Made by a program: the position numbers and the translations under genes. From assembly GCA_003567095.1 (NCBI GenBank), contig PXAQ01000275.1, forward strand, positions 1-5,049: a stretch of 5,049 nucleotides of DNA. The letters are read 5' to 3'. This DNA is from Phycisphaerae bacterium. GTDB taxonomy: Bacteria; Planctomycetota; Phycisphaerae; Sedimentisphaerales; Anaerohalosphaeraceae. Within the stretch, counting starts at the first letter, position 1. Each line of letters opens with the position of its first letter. The notes beneath the pieces were generated by a model. That model ran no database searches, was not told where the DNA came from, and saw nothing but the letters and a program-made list of their open reading frames with translations. Shown here piece by piece: positions 1 through 4,346 of the stretch.

Positions 1-1
1 A

Positions 2-103
2 CCCATAGGGACGGTCAAAAGCCGCCTGCATACAGCCGTTGCGTATTTTATGAAAAAATGGAAAGCCGCGAATCGAAGGTCCGATAACCATGGGTTACCT
101 TAG
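2..103 (+). CDS. ECF-type RNA polymerase sigma factor, C-terminal end (partial)
   Basis: Only the last 33 codons are present; the gene enters from the left edge and stops at TAG 101-103. The peptide starts PIGTVKSRLHTAVAYFMKK, which is the recognition helix of sigma-70 region 4 (the usual IPxGTVKSRLxRA motif), the part that binds the -35 element. That motif is diagnostic of extracytoplasmic-function sigma factors. The basic tail after it (KKWKAANRRSDNHGLP) is the normal short extension. The stop lies 14 bp inside the next gene, so the two are probably translationally coupled, as expected for a sigma/anti-sigma pair. The ECF subgroup cannot be told from this much sequence. Family is near certain; the partner relationship is inferred from overlap and the neighbour's architecture. 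Confidence 0.85.
   Translation, partial: PIGTVKSRLHTAVAYFMKKWKAANRRSDNHGLP
75..79 (+). promoter_or_regulatory. Ribosome binding site for the anti-sigma-like gene
   Basis: GAAGG lies 10 nt upstream of ATG 90-92 and inside the end of the sigma gene. It is a modest Shine-Dalgarno. Together with the 14-bp gene overlap it supports the ATG at 90 as the start and suggests coupled translation. Confidence 0.45.
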
Positions 104-1169
104 TCCCGAAGATCAACAACTGATTTTTGATTTTTATTTTCGTTGTGGTAATGAAGACGATATTGCGCATGGACGCGATCTGATTGCCGCCAACCCTGAG
201 GCCTCCCGCCTCTATGCCGGCCTCGAAGATACACTCACTGAGCTGGACAGCATCAAATACGAACCGTGCCCTGCTAATTTGGCGGATTTAACGGTTGCGC
301 GGCTGAAAATGGCTGCTGCCCCCAAAGCACCCGGCAACAGCAAGCTTGAGGCGCTCCTTAAAGAAGAGCAGGAAAACGAGGAATATGCGCCCGCAGGCGC
401 CCCGGAACTCACCGGTGCCGGCCGTTTCTGGCGCCCGGCTTTTGAGATTTTAGCAACCGCCGCCGCCATTCTGCTGGTAGCCGGCATATTATTCCCCTCC
501 TTGGGCGCCATGCGGGAACACAGTCGACAGGTTGCCTGCGGGGACAATCTGCAGCAGGGTGGCCGGGCCCTGGCGGCATTTTCCAACGACCACAACGGTC
601 AGATTGCCACGGTCAGGGTACCTGCCGGTGCCCCGTGGTGGAAAACAGGATGCCAGGAGCCGGACGTGCAATCCAACACCCGCTATATCTTTCAGCTCGT
701 CAAAGGCGGCTACGTGGACGGCCGTGCCTTTCTTTGTAACGGCCACCAAGATGCCCGCCCGAAGCAGTACAGTGAAACCGAACTGGCCGAACTGCACGAT
801 TTTCCCTCGCGGCGGCAAGTCAGCTACAGCTTTATGCTCCTTTCCGACGAGAATAATAAACTGCAGCAACGCCCCCGGCGAATTATCGCCGCCGATTTAA
901 ACCCCCTTTTCCAGCGCGTCTCGTATCAGCCGACGGTCTATCGGAAACTGAACGAATTCGAACGCATAGAACTGAGCCAGCAGCTTCGTGAAATGATGAG
1001 CCCCAACCACCGCAACAAGGGCCAGAATGCATTGTTCAGCGATGGATCCGTAACGTTTATCAAGACACGAATTTACAACCAAAACGACATCTTTACCATC
1101 CAGGACGTGGATGTGTATACAGGACGTGAAGCCCCCGTCGATCCTGATGACATCTTTCTCGTTCCGTAA
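90..1169 (+). CDS. Membrane anti-sigma-like protein fused to a pseudopilin/DUF1559-like domain
   Basis: A 359-residue protein predicted to hold the adjacent ECF sigma factor at the inner membrane. Residues 1-75 are an acidic helical cytoplasmic head (LIFDFYFRCGNEDDIAHGRD, then a NPEASRLYAGLEDTLTELD helix) resembling the sigma-binding domain of anti-sigma factors, but without the zinc-finger HxxxCxxC. A charged linker (85-110) leads to one membrane helix at about 116-137. From there the sequence reads like a planctomycete pseudopilin-type protein: ILFPSLGAMREHSRQVAC, a DNLQQGGRALAAFSNDHNG stretch, an SPNHRNKGQN...DG motif at 304-319, and the ending YTGREAP...DDIFLVP. There is no prepilin cleavage site at the N-terminus, so it is probably not a pilin. 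Anti-sigma role is inferred from gene order and overlap; the domain resemblance is by eye. It could instead be a sigma-linked structural protein of unknown role. Confidence 0.75.
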   Translation: MGYLSPEDQQLIFDFYFRCGNEDDIAHGRDLIAANPEASRLYAGLEDTLTELDSIKYEPCPANLADLTVARLKMAAAPKAPGNSKLEALLKEEQENEEYAPAGAPELTGAGRFWRPAFEILATAAAILLVAGILFPSLGAMREHSRQVACGDNLQQGGRALAAFSNDHNGQIATVRVPAGAPWWKTGCQEPDVQSNTRYIFQLVKGGYVDGRAFLCNGHQDARPKQYSETELAELHDFPSRRQVSYSFMLLSDENNKLQQRPRRIIAADLNPLFQRVSYQPTVYRKLNEFERIELSQQLREMMSPNHRNKGQNALFSDGSVTFIKTRIYNQNDIFTIQDVDVYTGREAPVDPDDIFLVP

Positions 1170-1180
1170 ACTGCCAAGCG

Positions 1181-1210
1181 AAAAGCCGCAAGCCCGGTCT
1201 TGCGGCTTTT
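1181..1210. terminator. Perfect-stem bidirectional terminator between convergent genes
   Basis: AAAAGCCGCAAG (1181-1192), a 6-nt loop CCCGGT, and CTTGCGGCTTTT (1199-1210) form an uninterrupted 12-bp stem. The A-tract/T-tract ends give a U-run on either strand. It begins 11 bp after the anti-sigma stop and lies 18 bp beyond the queG stop on the other strand, so it can end both convergent transcripts. Confidence 0.9.
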
Positions 1211-1227
1211 CAATTTCAACCGACCGG

Positions 1228-2205
1228 TCATTCGCTTACCGCCGAAGAATCGGCACCCTTGTTCCCTTCATTTTTTGACAGGCAGAGTCGGGCATTGCGC
1301 TTCAGCCTATCAAGGCCCAGTCGTTCTAGTGGCGAGCCCTTGCAGACGGCCTCAAAGTCCGCCTGCGTCCATCCGAGAACCTCCCTTGCAGACAGCCCCA
1401 GCCGCTCCGGATGAAACACCAGATCCACATTGGCGCGCGGCGGGGCGTCGTTTTCATACGGGCAGGCAGCCAAACACGCATCACAGCCGAACAAACATCC
1501 ACCGATCGCGTTTCCAAAGCGCTCCTCAATCTCCCCTGGCTCTTCAATGGTCAGATAACTCAGACATTTTCGGGCGTCAAACAGCCCATCGGCCCCCAGC
1601 GCGCCGGTCGGGCAGGCGGCAATGCACTGGCCGCAGTCGCCGCAATAATCCTGCTCATCCAGCGGCGTATCGGGGGCCAGCGGCAGCGCGGTCAACAGCT
1701 CACCCAAAAACAACATCCCCCCCAGCTTAGGATGAATCAACGCGTGATTGCGCCCGATAAATCCAAGACCTGCCCGCCGGGCCAAGGCACGCTCGGCCAG
1801 CGGAATCGCGTCAGTGCAGACCTTGAAACCCGGTGACGCATCCCCACAAGTCGACTGCACAAAAGCCGCCAGATCAAAAAGACGCGACTTGATAAAAGTG
1901 TGGTAATCATCGTACAGCGCATAGCGGGACACCGCAGGCGTCGCGTCCGCAGGCAGTTCATTGTTCTGCGGCCGGTAATTCAATGCCACACAAATCACAC
2001 TTTGTGCGCCGTTCAGCAGTCGGGCCGGTGCAAACCGCTTGTCATTGTTGCGATGCAGATACCCCATCTGCGCCGCGCGGCCGGCCTCAAGCCACTGCCG
2101 GTGATAGTCCGCATAGAACGGCTCCAGCGGCTCGGCTGTAGTAATTCCGACCAGATCAAACCCTAATTCGCGCCCCTTTCGCCTGATGCAGTTCTCAAGA
2201 TTCAT
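1228..2205 (-). CDS. queG: Epoxyqueuosine reductase QueG
   Basis: A 325-residue cytoplasmic iron-sulfur/cobalamin enzyme that reduces epoxyqueuosine to queuosine in the wobble position of GUN tRNAs, the final step of queuosine synthesis. Seen directly: the catalytic-region motif CTDAIPLAERALARRAGLG (130-148), with Asp132 as the expected general acid; a first 4Fe-4S motif CGDCGQCIAACPTGAL (188-203); KCLSYLTIEE (213-222); and a second cluster motif GCDACLAACPYEN (240-252). Length fits the short QueG form that ends soon after the clusters; longer homologues add HEAT-like repeats, absent here. The C-terminal tail (311-325) is low-complexity. The start ATG (2205-2203) has no strong Shine-Dalgarno. 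The gene follows the DUF4174 gene by 43 bp on the same strand and probably shares its transcript. No other queuosine gene is in the window. Confidence 0.95.
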   Translation of the reverse strand: MNLENCIRRKGRELGFDLVGITTAEPLEPFYADYHRQWLEAGRAAQMGYLHRNNDKRFAPARLLNGAQSVICVALNYRPQNNELPADATPAVSRYALYDDYHTFIKSRLFDLAAFVQSTCGDASPGFKVCTDAIPLAERALARRAGLGFIGRNHALIHPKLGGMLFLGELLTALPLAPDTPLDEQDYCGDCGQCIAACPTGALGADGLFDARKCLSYLTIEEPGEIEERFGNAIGGCLFGCDACLAACPYENDAPPRANVDLVFHPERLGLSAREVLGWTQADFEAVCKGSPLERLGLDRLKRNARLCLSKNEGNKGADSSAVSE

Positions 2206-2248
2206 ACCGTTTTTGATCGCAATTGGCCCACGCCGGCCGCCCGGGCTG

Positions 2249-2617
2249 TCAGGCTTGGTGGTGGTGCTCGTTTTCGACCCGCATCACGATTTCTTCATAC
2301 GACACACACGAGTCGGCGATGAGTTTGATGTGTGAATCTCTGTCCACCAGCATCACACTGAACCGTCCGTCGGGGATGTGAAACCGGCGGCGCAGACTTT
2401 CGCAGACCTCCGGCGGCAGGTTCTCCGAGCCGATGTGGCCCTCGAGCCCCTCGAAGACCTCGCCCAGAACGATGTGGTGCTCGAGCAGGGCCACACGCAA
2501 ATTGTCGAATTTCTCCATCTGGATTTTAAATGCGCGATCATGCGGCGTCGGGGAGAAAATCAACAGCATTGAGCAATCAGCCTGAAGCTTATTCGGGTGA
2601 ATCAATGTATGGTTCAT
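2249..2617 (-). CDS. DUF4174 domain protein (thioredoxin-fold-like), unknown function
   Basis: A 122-residue small protein matching, by eye, the DUF4174 family: a hydrophobic strand MLLIFSPTPHDRAFKIQMEK (17-36), the segment LRRRFHIPDGRFSVMLVDRD (75-94), HIKLIADSCVSYEEIVMRVE (96-115), and a short His-rich tail. The (R)RxFxIPxGxFxVxLVxxDxxxK pattern is the typical DUF4174 signature; the fold is thought to be thioredoxin/peroxiredoxin-like, but there is no CxxC pair here, so redox activity cannot be claimed. No signal peptide or membrane helix is visible. I chose ATG 2617-2615 because GGAGGT sits exactly 6 nt upstream; an in-frame ATG ten codons earlier (2647) would place that Shine-Dalgarno inside the gene. 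It is the first gene of an apparent unit with queG, 43 bp downstream. A link to queuosine or stress is only suggested by position. Confidence 0.8.
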   Translation of the reverse strand: MNHTLIHPNKLQADCSMLLIFSPTPHDRAFKIQMEKFDNLRVALLEHHIVLGEVFEGLEGHIGSENLPPEVCESLRRRFHIPDGRFSVMLVDRDSHIKLIADSCVSYEEIVMRVENEHHHQA

Positions 2618-2623
2618 AGTCTT

Positions 2624-2629
2624 ACCTCC
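2624..2629 (-). promoter_or_regulatory. Consensus Shine-Dalgarno that fixes the DUF4174 start
   Basis: On the minus strand this reads GGAGGT, a perfect anti-16S match, followed by 6 nt (AAGACT) and ATG at 2617-2615. It argues against the longer in-frame start at 2647. Confidence 0.85.
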
Positions 2630-2662
2630 ATGAAAGATATTAGCCACCCGGTTGCATGGGTC

Positions 2663-2694
2663 ATTGGAATACTATAATACTCAAACTTACCGAT
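2663..2694 (-). repeat. Inverted repeat, left arm (outward-facing)
   Basis: Read on the minus strand this arm is ATCGGTAAGTTTGAGTATTA continuing through TAGT and ending CCAAT (2667-2663). Its inner 22 bp (2673-2694) match the plus-strand arm at 2835-2856 at 20 of 22 positions, including an unbroken AGTTTGAGTAT. The CCAAT edge also recurs after a 3-nt length difference. It overlaps the likely DUF4174 promoter. Confidence 0.8.
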
Positions 2695-2700
2695 GGTCAG
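2671..2700 (-). promoter_or_regulatory. Candidate promoter for the DUF4174-queG unit
   Basis: On the minus strand CTGACC (2700-2695, 4/6 match to the -35 consensus) is followed by an 18-bp spacer and TATAGT (2676-2671, 5/6 match to the -10). It would give a leader of roughly 45 nt before the DUF4174 ATG. An overlapping TATTAT (2679-2674) is an alternative -10. The same block is one arm of the inverted repeat described separately. Confidence 0.4.
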
Positions 2701-2743
2701 CTTGAGAAGTCAAAAATTAAAGTGCAAAAATCAAAATTGTGGA

Positions 2744-2760
2744 ATCCGCCTTTGGCGGAT
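2744..2760. repeat. Short perfect hairpin, REP-like
   Basis: ATCCGCC (2744-2750), a TTT loop, and GGCGGAT (2754-2760) form a 7-bp GC-rich hairpin within AT-rich sequence. It is preceded by A/T runs (2711-2738) and followed by AGCATTTTCAAG, whose ATTTT can pair with the AAAAT on the left. There is no U-tract, so it is a poor terminator. It sits near the middle of the inverted-repeat pair. It resembles dispersed intergenic palindromes, but only one copy is visible here. Confidence 0.55.
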
Positions 2761-2825
2761 AGCATTTTCAAGAACGATTTGAATGTCTTACAACCTGTTT
2801 AATCATCATTGGTTAACGTAAATTG

Positions 2826-2855
2826 TTGCAGTTTATCGGTCAGTTTGAGTATAAT
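2826..2855 (+). promoter_or_regulatory. Candidate rightward promoter in the right inverted-repeat arm
   Basis: TTGCAG (2826-2831, weak -35), an 18-bp spacer, and a perfect TATAAT (2850-2855). It mirrors the leftward promoter at 2671-2700. No convincing rightward gene follows; the transcript would contain only a 17-codon frame (ATG 2886) and then run antisense to yacG. It may be a relic, an antisense promoter, or only a consequence of the repeat. Confidence 0.35.
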
Positions 2856-2863
2856 ACACCAAT
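2835..2863 (+). repeat. Inverted repeat, right arm (outward-facing)
   Basis: Plus-strand ATCGGTCAGTTTGAGTAT followed by AATACACCAAT. It pairs with the left arm at 2663-2694, with 20/22 identity over 2835-2856 and a shared CCAAT edge at 2859-2863. The arms are 140 bp apart and centred close to the hairpin at 2744-2760. Confidence 0.8.
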
Positions 2864-3097
2864 CACGCGAAAAGTCAACAAAAAAATGGCTCTTATGGGA
2901 CGAATTGGAAAAATATATAACGTCGCACCCTTAATTTGAGACCTCAGCCAGCCGAAATATGCCGGCGGCCCTCTGCAATTGCAATTCGAGGCAACTACCC
3001 TGAATTTTACGCTGAAGCGCAACAGGACAGCTTTGTCGACGACCTTTCAGAAAGCTGCGGTATTCAACGCTTCAACATAGCGAAAACCCGTCGCCTG
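2864..3097. other. Intergenic stretch with no supported gene
   Basis: About 230 bp lie between the right repeat arm and the end of yacG. Open frames cross it on both strands, but none has a ribosome binding site, recognisable motif or coding-like codon use. The only structure I see is a short palindrome TGCAATTGCA at about 2974-2983. No clear terminator for the yacG transcript is visible. Confidence 0.6.
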
Positions 3098-3310
3098 TTA
3101 ATCCTGAAAATCTGTGCCGTCCATATCCCCCATCTCGTCGTCCCGCTCGGCGACAACGCGATAGCGGCCCCCCAGCCAGCCGCCGAGGTCCACCATCCTG
3201 CACCGCTCACTGCAGAAGGGAAAGAACCGCGCGTTGATCTGCGTGCGGCCATCCGGAGCCGTTGACGTCGAAGGAATCACCTTCCTGCAAATTGGACATT
3301 GCACATTCAT
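3098..3310 (-). CDS. yacG: DNA gyrase inhibitor YacG, zinc-binding (DUF329)
   Basis: A 70-residue zinc-ribbon protein of the YacG family, which in E. coli binds GyrB and blocks gyrase from binding DNA. Seen directly: CPIC at 5-8, FCSERC at 32-37 (zinc ligands Cys5, Cys8, Cys33, Cys37), then MVDLGGWLGGRYRV (39-52), the family's conserved block. The tail is acidic (ERDDEMGDMDGTDFQD), also usual. Length is typical of the family (about 60-70). The start ATG (3310-3308) overlaps the stop of the preceding reading frame in an ATGA arrangement, so translation is probably coupled to it; a free-standing Shine-Dalgarno is weak (GGAG about 12 nt upstream). The gene looks intact although the region just upstream on this strand is decayed, so how it is now transcribed is unclear. 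Confidence 0.93.
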   Translation of the reverse strand: MNVQCPICRKVIPSTSTAPDGRTQINARFFPFCSERCRMVDLGGWLGGRYRVVAERDDEMGDMDGTDFQD

Positions 3311-3489
3311 AGCAATCCGCTACTCCACTCAATAATCCGACGCGTCCTGTGGCTGCCCTTCTTCGCCATGTAGATCGGCATACTGGACAAATCGCCGGTC
3401 GCATCCAGTCGCGACTTCTTGAGAAACTCGTTTTCGATACAATTCACATCCCCGATATGATACATGGACTGTGAAACTTTTAAAAGCAT
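3307..3489 (-). CDS. Unrecognised short frame coupled to yacG (possible C-terminal remnant)
   Basis: A reading frame of up to 60 codons whose stop TGA overlaps the yacG ATG (ATGA). Its second half (residues about 17-60, from NCIENEFLKKSRLDATG to RIIEWSSGLL) has strongly G/C-biased third positions, as in the real genes here, whereas the alternative frame over the same bases does not. This points to genuine coding sequence. I do not recognise the family. The first possible start (3489) has no good Shine-Dalgarno and the frame is closed by a stop at 3511-3513, so it is either a small complete gene or the C-terminal end of a longer gene whose front was lost. The decayed neighbours favour loss. 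No cysteine pairs, membrane helix or signal peptide are visible. Confidence 0.45.
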   Translation of the reverse strand: MLLKVSQSMYHIGDVNCIENEFLKKSRLDATGDLSSMPIYMAKKGSHRTRRIIEWSSGLL

Positions 3490-3561
3490 ATTCCACAGAC
3501 GAGGATGTCGTCAAGGTCCCGTTTACGCTGGAAGCAATACCGTTGCCCTGATGGGGTTAAA

Positions 3562-3762
3562 TCATTGCTGCTGTTTTTCGGTCGCCGCGTCCATTTTTAT
3601 CAGTGCCTTGACGACGCCGTCGCGGTAGTCGGCCACGAGGTCAAACGCCTCGGCGGTCTGGTCGAAGCGGAACGTATGCGTGATCATAAAGTCCAGATCG
3701 ACCTTTTTTTGCGCGATCAGGTCAATGGCTTTTGGGGTGCAGTGGTTCTGGCGGCGGACTGC
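3562..3762 (-). pseudogene. Zinc-type alcohol/sorbitol dehydrogenase, C-terminal remnant
   Basis: About 65 codons encode the C-terminal end of a medium-chain dehydrogenase/reductase of the sorbitol/threonine dehydrogenase type: VRRQNHCTPKAIDLIAQKKV, then DFMITHTFRFDQTAEAFDLV and ADYRDGVVKALIKMD. The pattern ALxLIAxGxVxxxxxITHxFxxxxxxEAFxLVxxxxDGVxKxxI is the family's usual end. A full member has about 340-350 residues; the catalytic zinc site and the Rossmann fold are missing. Upstream the same strand turns into transposase sequence in a different frame, near 3760. The open frame can be extended to an ATG at 3798 (MACHVYTG...), but those residues are probably not dehydrogenase. The product cannot be an active enzyme. 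Family confident; exact substrate unknown. Confidence 0.8.
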
Positions 3763-4085
3763 AGGACGGCATAGACCTGTGTAGACATGACATGCCAAAT
3801 ACAGGGGCCGCGTGTTGTGTCCTTAATCACCATTTTCCGCCAGGATTGGCCGTAAAACGCCGGACGGTGCACCAGCTCATCCGGAATGCCCGCACGCCGG
3901 CAGCGTTCCCGGTCGGCATCCCAGCTTTTGGGAAGATACAAATCGCTGGCCACCACGCAGCTGAAGGGGTTTTGGGCGTCATTATCGGTGTAAAGCAGGT
4001 GCTGACCGATGACGCAGATGATTATATCGAATTCTCGACCATAATGTAAGCCTTTTCCAAGGTTCCCGTGACCTTGGGTACAGTT
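3757..4085 (-). pseudogene. DDE transposase fragment (IS4/IS701-like), internally deleted
   Basis: In one open frame I read DNDAQNPFSCVVASDLYLPK followed by SWDADRERCRRAGIPDELVHR, the conserved 'xLYLPxxWxxDxxRCxxAGIPDxVxxRxKW' block of large DDE transposases of the IS4/IS701 type. After RP it jumps to WRKMVIKDTTRGPCIWHV, which in such proteins normally lies many residues further on, past the segment with the second catalytic Asp. This suggests an internal deletion fused in frame near 3850. The N-terminal DNA-binding region and the C-terminal part with the last catalytic Glu are absent. A stretch before DIIICV (about 4031-4085, GHGNLGKG) may belong to the same protein. No terminal inverted repeats or target duplication can be recognised. 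The family call rests on remembered motifs; subgroup is uncertain. Confidence 0.65.
4057..4077. repeat. 7-7-7 inverted repeat, copy 1 (operator-like)
   Basis: CCAAGGT, spacer TCCCGTG, ACCTTGG: perfect 7-bp arms around a 7-bp spacer. It lies 23 bp upstream of the candidate -35 at 4100. A similar element lies 120 bp downstream. Confidence 0.55.
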
Positions 4086-4099
4086 CGAACAAAAAAATT

Positions 4100-4129
4100 C
4101 TGGCAAAGTAAACACACATTAGGTATAAT
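4100..4129 (+). promoter_or_regulatory. Candidate promoter for the DRE-TIM acyltransferase gene
   Basis: CTGGCA (4100-4105, 4/6 match to -35), an 18-bp spacer, and a perfect TATAAT (4124-4129). Transcription would start near 4136 and leave a leader of about 210 nt before the ATG at 4347. A TTGACT nearer the gene (4276-4281) has no acceptable -10 at 16-18 bp, so this is the better candidate. Confidence 0.5.
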
Positions 4130-4176
4130 GCACTGAATTGAGTGAAATAGATATATACTAGATATCTAATATAATA

Positions 4177-4197
4177 AGAAGGTCAGGAAAACCTTGG
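4177..4197. repeat. 7-7-7 inverted repeat, copy 2 (operator-like)
   Basis: AGAAGGT, spacer CAGGAAA, ACCTTGG. The inner AAGGT/ACCTT arms are perfect; the outer two bases no longer pair, but the right arm is identical to copy 1 and the spacer has the same length. Copies are 120 bp apart centre to centre, on either side of the promoter at 4100-4129. Confidence 0.45.
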
Positions 4198-4337
4198 CAT
4201 AATCCCTGGCCAAATAGACTTTTTAAGAACTATAAGCGTTTTAAAATAAAGAACTTAACATTCGCCTGTGTGGGTTTGACTTCTACCTCGGGTAATTAGT
4301 GTTCGACGACCAGCAAACAAAGATAAATTTTAATAGA

Positions 4338-4343
4338 GAGGTG
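4338..4343 (+). promoter_or_regulatory. Ribosome binding site for the DRE-TIM acyltransferase gene
   Basis: GAGGTG within AGAGAGGTG, ending a few bases before ATG 4347-4349. It is a good Shine-Dalgarno and supports that start over ATG codons further in. Confidence 0.75.
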
Positions 4344-4346
4344 CTT

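Larger units (their letters stand above)
4136..4346 (+). other. AT-rich untranslated leader with short inverted repeats
   Basis: About 210 bp without any plausible gene on either strand. Visible structure: palindrome TAGATATCTA near 4159-4168, the second operator-like repeat at 4177-4197, TTGGC/GCCAA arms at about 4194-4213, and a repeated AAGAACT at about 4226 and 4250. I do not recognise a known riboswitch. There is no obvious terminator hairpin followed by a U-run ahead of the gene. Confidence 0.4.

Noticed and set aside
212..869. Minus-strand frames of 126-127 codons opposite the anti-sigma-like gene
   Set aside because: Low-complexity Ser/Ala/Arg products without motifs or ribosome binding sites; explained as shadows of the plus-strand gene.
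1200..1836. Plus-strand open frames covering the end of queG (1200-1730 and 1411-1836)
   Set aside because: They are antisense to queG, rich in Arg/Pro/Gln with no motif, and the first begins inside the terminator stem. The minus-strand QueG match is unmistakable.
2886..2939. 17-codon frame MALMGRIGKIYNVAPLI after the rightward TATAAT
   Set aside because: It has no Shine-Dalgarno (only an A-run upstream) and no recognisable content; too little to call a gene.
2936..3265. Plus-strand 109-codon frame
   Set aside because: It starts at TTG without a Shine-Dalgarno, and its second half is exactly the antisense of yacG. The first half has no recognisable feature.
3505..4049. Plus-strand frames (3505-3774, 3732-4049)
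   Set aside because: Antisense to the dehydrogenase and transposase remnants; no motif or ribosome binding site of their own.
4057..4077. The CCAAGGT/ACCTTGG repeat as a terminator
   Set aside because: There is no U-run after it on either strand, so intrinsic termination is unlikely; kept as an operator-like repeat instead.
4276..4302. TTGACT as a -35 close to the acyltransferase gene
   Set aside because: The best downstream hexamer is TAGTGT at 15 bp spacing, a poor match; nothing acceptable lies at 16-18 bp.
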